Below are positions 13,158 to 18,455 of a DNA stretch of 18,455 nt, piece by piece. Where the stretch lies: NCBI GenBank assembly GCA_017883345.1, contig JADGNT010000007.1, forward strand, positions 1 to 18,455, in the 5' to 3' direction. Below the pieces are notes generated by a model. It made no database searches. It was not told the DNA's origin and saw only the letters and a list, made by a program, of their open reading frames with translations. The translations under genes were made by a program, and so were the position numbers. Each line of letters starts with the position of its first letter. The first letter of the stretch is position 1. This DNA comes from Candidatus Solibacter sp. GTDB lineage: Bacteria > Acidobacteriota > Terriglobia > Bryobacterales > Bryobacteraceae.

Positions 13158-13619
13158 ATGAAACTGTTTTTCGTAGTTTTCGTTGCCGCCCTGGCGCTTT
13201 CGGCTCAGGACCCTCAGTCTCCCAAAAAACAGACGCCGCCGACGCCGAAGGCGGCAACCAAGGCAGCGCCTAAAGTGACGGACGCCTCCAAGCCAACAGC
13301 CATTCCGGCGGAAGCGGTGCAGGACGCCGACGGCGATTACCGCTACACCGACCCCCAGGGCAAGAAGTGGATCTACCGTAAGACGCCTTTCGGGGTCGCG
13401 CGCCTGGAAGACACCCCGGAACGTACTGCCGCGAAGGCGGCGGCCGCCGACGGCGCCGGTATCAAGGCCACGGAAGCTGGCGACACAGTGCGGTTCGAGC
13501 GGCTGGGACCGTTCGGCGTCTGGAAATGGGAGAAGAAGAAATCGGAACTGGATGAGACCGAGAAGGCCGCCCTGAAAAACTCCCAAGCCAACAACAAGAC
13601 AGTCTCCAAACAGGACTAA
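13158..13619 (+). CDS. Small exported protein with two TPFG-like motifs, between gspC-like and gspD
   Basis: This 153-residue protein has a signal peptide (MKLFFVVFVAALALSAQ) and a Lys/Pro/Thr/Ala-rich low-complexity linker (about 18-55). Two short similar motifs follow: 'GKKWIYRKTPFGVARLED' (about 73-90) and 'RFERLGPFGVWKWEKK' (about 114-129). Both resemble the C-terminal tail of the preceding GspC-like protein. The C-terminus is highly charged. A purine-rich ribosome binding site (AAGAAGAG, about 13145-13152) precedes the ATG, and the stop is 2 nt before gspD. I do not recognise the family. Position and export suggest an accessory periplasmic part of the secretion machine, perhaps binding the secretin or GspC-like protein. 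That is inference. Confidence 0.8.
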   Translation: MKLFFVVFVAALALSAQDPQSPKKQTPPTPKAATKAAPKVTDASKPTAIPAEAVQDADGDYRYTDPQGKKWIYRKTPFGVARLEDTPERTAAKAAAADGAGIKATEAGDTVRFERLGPFGVWKWEKKKSELDETEKAALKNSQANNKTVSKQD

Positions 13620-13621
13620 TC

Positions 13622-15946
13622 ATGCGCTTCTCGATCCATTTTCGGTTGATCCTGGCGGCACTCGCCTCTAGCGCCGTGCTTTCGGCGCAGGTTGCTCCTT
13701 CCCGGGTGATCGGGCCGCCAGATCCGGCCGAGCAGCAACCGCCAAAGCCGCCGCCGCCGCCGCAGCCGCAATCGGGACAACCAGCGGCCACCCAGCCGCA
13801 GAACGCACCCGCCACGAATGCGCCGCGGCTCACCGATAGCGGGGCGTTCATCATGCCCAACGCCTCGCTGACCGAGATGATCGATCTGCTGGCCAAAAGG
13901 CTGAAGATCAACTACATCCTCGACCCGAAGGTGCAGGGTACGGTGTCCATCTTCACTTACGGGGAAGTCAAGCCGGTGGACTATATGCCGCTGCTGGAGA
14001 CGATCCTGCGGGTGAATGGCAGCGCCATGGTGAAGGTGGGCGATACGTACCGCATCGTACCGGTGAACCGCATCAACCAGTTGCCGCTCTCGCCAATGGT
14101 CAACATAGATCCGAAGACACTGCCGGACGATGAGCGGATGGTGATGAACTTGATCTTCCTGAAGTACGCCACGGCGGTGGAGATCCAAAACCTGGTGAAG
14201 CCGTTTCTGGGGGAAGGCGCGTTTGTCAGCACGTACGATCCGGCCAACCTGCTGTTGATCGAAGACAACGCGCGCAGCATGAAGCGCACCATGGACCTGA
14301 TCGCCCTATTCGACAGCGATCAGTTCGCCGGACAGCGGGTGCGATTGTTCGAAGTGGAGCACAGCCGTCCGAGCGATTTGCAGCACGAGTTGGATTCGGT
14401 CTTCAAAGCATACGCGCTTTCGGACAAGGCGGCGGGTTCGGTGAAATTCATTCCGGTGGACCGCATCAATACGATTATCGCGGTGGCGCCGAATCCGGGG
14501 ATTTTCACCCAGGTGGAGAGCTGGATCGGCAAGCTCGATATCGAAGTGAAGGCTTCGTCAGGTTCGGTTAACAGCTACGTCTACCGGCTGAAGTACGCGC
14601 GGGCGGACACGGTGGCGATGGCGATCATGGCGCTGTATAGCGGCAACCCGTTCGCGATGATGGCGCTGAGCCAGATGGCGAATCAGCAGGGCATGATGGG
14701 CGGCGGCGGCATGGGCGGCCAGTTTGGTGGCGGGTATGGCGGCCAGTTTGGTGGCGGGTATGGTGGCGGGTATGGCGGCCAGATGGGCGGCGGGTATGGC
14801 GGCGGGTATGGTGGCGGGTATGGCGGCGGGTATGGCGGCCAACTGGGCGGCGGCATGGGCGCGTACCAGATGATGGGCGGAGGAGCTTATGGCAACCAAG
14901 GCTTGGGGGGGTATCCTCAGCTTCAGGTGAATTCGCCGCTGGCGGCCGGCGTCAACATCCCGCCAGGTACGGCTGGTCCGGCCGACCTCACCGGCAGTTA
15001 CCTGGGCGCCGGGGCGGCCGGGGGACAGAGCAATCAGCGCGTGCCGCACGTGATTCCCAACCCGTTCGACAACACGATTCTGATTCAGGGGACACCGCAG
15101 GAGTACGGGCAGATTCTGGGACTGCTGCGCCAACTGGACATCCCACCGCGGCAGGTGCTGATCGACGCCAAGATTTATGAAGTGGATCTGAAAGGGGCGT
15201 TCGCGGCGGGCGTGACCGCCTACCTGGAGCAGAAAAACTCGGGCACCGGGGGCGCGGCCGCGCGCATCCTTAACGCGGCTTCGGGCGCGGGCGGAATCGC
15301 GCTCACCACGGGCGCGCTGGTGCTGCGCAGTCACGAACTGCTGGCCGCGATGACGGCCTCGGAGACCAAGGACTATACGCGGGTGATCTCGGCGCCGAGC
15401 ATCATCGCGACGGATAGTATTCCGGCCACGATGAATGTGGGCGATGACGTGCCGGTGCTGACCTCGCAGGCCGTCGGCGGGGTTACGCAGGGCGGAAATT
15501 CGCTGTTCACCAACACGGTGTCCAGCCGCAGTTCGGGTGTCACGCTGAACATCATGGCGCGGGTGAACTCGAGCGGCATCGTGACCATGATGATCAACCA
15601 GAATGTGAGTTCGCCGCAGGCGGCGGGGGCATCGAGCGCCATTCAATCGCCTTCGTTCCAGAACCGGTCTTTCCAGACGCAGATCACGGTACAGGACGGC
15701 GACACGGTGGCCATCGGCGGCATCATCCAGGAGAGCAACCTGCAGAGTTCGGCGGGCGTGCCGTTCCTGCACAAGCTGCCGGTAATCGGCTCGCTGTTTG
15801 GCGCGCAGAGCATTACCAAGTCGCGCACGGAGCTGGTGGTTTTCCTGACGCCGCGCGTGATCTACGACACCAACCAGATGGTGGAAGCGACAGACGAAAT
15901 CCGCAGCAATATGAAGAGGATTCCGAAGCTGATCAAAGAGCAGTAG
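13622..15946 (+). CDS. gspD: Type II secretion secretin GspD with Gly/Tyr-rich insert
   Basis: GspD forms the outer-membrane channel. It has 774 residues. A signal peptide (about 1-22, ending VLSAQ) is followed by a Pro/Gln-rich linker (about 28-65). N0 is at about 70-150 (ASLTEMIDLLAKRLKINYIL), N1 at about 170-235 ('LKYATAVEIQNLVKPFLG') and N2 at about 240-312. N3 starts at about 318 (SYVYRLKYARADTVAMAIMA) and resumes at about 473 (VPHVIPNPFDNTILIQGT). The N3 loop holds a Gly/Tyr repeat (about 358-425). The secretin core covers about 508-755: 'VLIDAKIYEVDL', 'VISAPSIIATDSIPATMNVG' and 'DGDTVAIGGIIQESNLQSSA'. The end 'LPVIGSLFGAQSITKSRTEL' plus 'VVFLTPRVI' is diagnostic. Gene order places gspD last, unlike the gspC-D-E order of proteobacteria. 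No pilotin gene is nearby. Confidence 0.96.
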   Translation: MRFSIHFRLILAALASSAVLSAQVAPSRVIGPPDPAEQQPPKPPPPPQPQSGQPAATQPQNAPATNAPRLTDSGAFIMPNASLTEMIDLLAKRLKINYILDPKVQGTVSIFTYGEVKPVDYMPLLETILRVNGSAMVKVGDTYRIVPVNRINQLPLSPMVNIDPKTLPDDERMVMNLIFLKYATAVEIQNLVKPFLGEGAFVSTYDPANLLLIEDNARSMKRTMDLIALFDSDQFAGQRVRLFEVEHSRPSDLQHELDSVFKAYALSDKAAGSVKFIPVDRINTIIAVAPNPGIFTQVESWIGKLDIEVKASSGSVNSYVYRLKYARADTVAMAIMALYSGNPFAMMALSQMANQQGMMGGGGMGGQFGGGYGGQFGGGYGGGYGGQMGGGYGGGYGGGYGGGYGGQLGGGMGAYQMMGGGAYGNQGLGGYPQLQVNSPLAAGVNIPPGTAGPADLTGSYLGAGAAGGQSNQRVPHVIPNPFDNTILIQGTPQEYGQILGLLRQLDIPPRQVLIDAKIYEVDLKGAFAAGVTAYLEQKNSGTGGAAARILNAASGAGGIALTTGALVLRSHELLAAMTASETKDYTRVISAPSIIATDSIPATMNVGDDVPVLTSQAVGGVTQGGNSLFTNTVSSRSSGVTLNIMARVNSSGIVTMMINQNVSSPQAAGASSAIQSPSFQNRSFQTQITVQDGDTVAIGGIIQESNLQSSAGVPFLHKLPVIGSLFGAQSITKSRTELVVFLTPRVIYDTNQMVEATDEIRSNMKRIPKLIKEQ
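14694..14893 (+). repeat. In-frame Gly/Tyr codon repeat inside gspD
   Basis: Imperfect tandem units of 12 and 24 nt based on GGCGGGTATGGC encode GGGYGG-type residues with occasional Gln, Met and Phe. The tract lies in the N3 domain loop of the secretin. Near-identical units one after another make it prone to length change by slippage or recombination in multiples of three or twelve bases. Confidence 0.85.
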
Positions 15947-15953
15947 GACACCC

Positions 15954-16025
15954 GGGGACTGACAAGACTGCCATGGATTTCCGGCGCCCTTTGCCGGAAA
16001 TTCGCTGGCAGTCCTGTCTGTCCCC
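15954..16025. repeat. Nested palindrome between convergent gspD and ligA, possible bidirectional terminator
   Basis: Three nested arms are seen: GGGGACTGACA (15954-15964) with TGTCTGTCCCC (16015-16025, one mismatch), GACTGCCA (15966-15973) with TGGCAGTC (16006-16013), and ATTTCCGGC (15977-15985) with GCCGGAAAT (15993-16001). It occupies most of the 92-bp gap between two stop codons. It could terminate both transcripts, but neither strand shows a T-run. The GGGGACTGACA-type end resembles palindromic repeats associated with REP-type elements, so it may be a mobile repeat used as a terminator. Confidence 0.75.
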
Positions 16026-16038
16026 GGTCCCCTCACTC

Positions 16039-18068
<2,030 letters not shown>

Positions 18069-18455
18069 ATTACAACCTACAGGAACACCGTACTCATCTA
18101 CAACCCCCAAGCGGGTAAGGTCACACGGAGCGGCGGCGCACTGATCCAGCGTGCGGTGGAAATTCTCAAACGGGAAGGGCACAGCGTGACGGTAGCCCCG
18201 ACTACGGGGCCGAACCTCGCGGGCGCGATGGCGCGCGCGCATATCGCCGGCGGGGCGGACCTGATCGTGGTGCTGGGCGGCGACGGGACGATCAACGAAA
18301 CCGCGGAAGGCATGATCGGCACGGAGGTGCCGCTGGGGATTTTGCCGGCGGGTACGGCGAACGTGCTGGCGACGGAGATGAAGCTGGGCGGCAACCTGGA
18401 GAAGGTGGCGCGCCGCTTGGGCGAACTGCGGCCCATGCGGATTTCAGTGGGACAC
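18069..18455 (+). CDS. Diacylglycerol kinase family protein (YegS/DgkB/LCB5 type), 3' end cut by window edge, ATT start
   Basis: The N-terminal 129 codons of a lipid kinase catalytic domain are visible. 'NTVLIYNPQAGK' is the usual first strand with the NPxxG motif. 'ADLIVVLGGDGTINETAEGM' holds the GGDGT nucleotide-binding signature. 'VPLGILPAGTANVLATEM' is the next family block. The enzyme phosphorylates diacylglycerol or a related lipid at the inner membrane face. Start: an in-frame TAA lies at 18039-18041. Between it and the family N-terminus there is no ATG, GTG or TTG. ATT 18069 sits 8 nt after GGGAG (18056-18060) and gives the expected N-terminus. The next in-frame GTG (18156) would remove the NPxxG motif. 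So either ATT is used or an ATG has been lost by mutation or sequencing error. Confidence 0.9.
   Translation, partial: MTTYRNTVLIYNPQAGKVTRSGGALIQRAVEILKREGHSVTVAPTTGPNLAGAMARAHIAGGADLIVVLGGDGTINETAEGMIGTEVPLGILPAGTANVLATEMKLGGNLEKVARRLGELRPMRISVGH

Noticed and set aside
14558..16036. 492-codon minus-strand frame across gspD, including a periodic Ile-Pro-Ala tract
   Set aside because: The periodicity is only the reverse reading of the Gly/Tyr repeat, and the rest is Arg/His-rich reverse-complement composition. gspD on the plus strand is unmistakable.

Overview
The window reads as chromosome of an acidobacterium, most likely of the Solibacter/Bryobacter group. The DNA is GC-rich. One gene (1443-2237, minus) matches the sequence pattern of the 'Solibacter uncharacterized C-terminal domain' family (TIGR03437). 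The gene junctions carry GC-rich palindromic repeats of a kind I associate with these genomes. These are recalled patterns; no database search was possible.

Layout. Positions 1-2237 hold three minus-strand genes: the cut-off N-terminus of what looks like an anti-phage dCTP/dCMP deaminase (AvcD-like, 265 to the left edge), an exported protein with a glycine-zipper segment (453-1208), and the TIGR03437-like exported protein. From 2393 to 15946 a single plus-strand transcription unit of 15 genes runs almost without gaps: ECF sigma factor, zinc-finger anti-sigma factor, a small exported protein, gspE, gspF, gspG, gspH, gspI, gspJ, gspK, gspL, gspM, a gspC/pilP-like gene, another small exported protein, and gspD. 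This is a nearly complete type II secretion system. It has the ATPase, platform, major pseudopilin, the four minor pseudopilins, the assembly proteins, the clamp-like protein and the secretin. No prepilin peptidase (gspO/pilD) or pilotin is in the window. Downstream, ligA (NAD-dependent DNA ligase) is convergent with gspD, and a diacylglycerol-kinase-family gene diverges from ligA and is cut by the right edge.

How the genes fit together. Most start and stop codons in the secretion operon overlap (ATGA or GTGA), which suggests translational coupling. The sigma/anti-sigma pair at the head suggests that the operon controls its own transcription in response to an envelope signal. The coupling is broken at gspE/gspF, gspG/gspH and gspJ/gspK, and each of these three junctions contains a palindromic repeat. 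At gspJ/gspK the repeat is translated in frame as most of the GspK leader peptide. At gspG/gspH repeat-like DNA replaces any ordinary start for GspH. A further nested palindrome lies in the gspD/ligA gap.

The most notable observations are the repeat-built prepilin leaders, a 'TPFG' motif shared by the GspC-like protein and the small protein next to it, the edge-truncated defence-gene candidate, a Gly/Tyr repeat inside the secretin N3 domain, and a lipid-kinase gene whose only plausible start codon is ATT.
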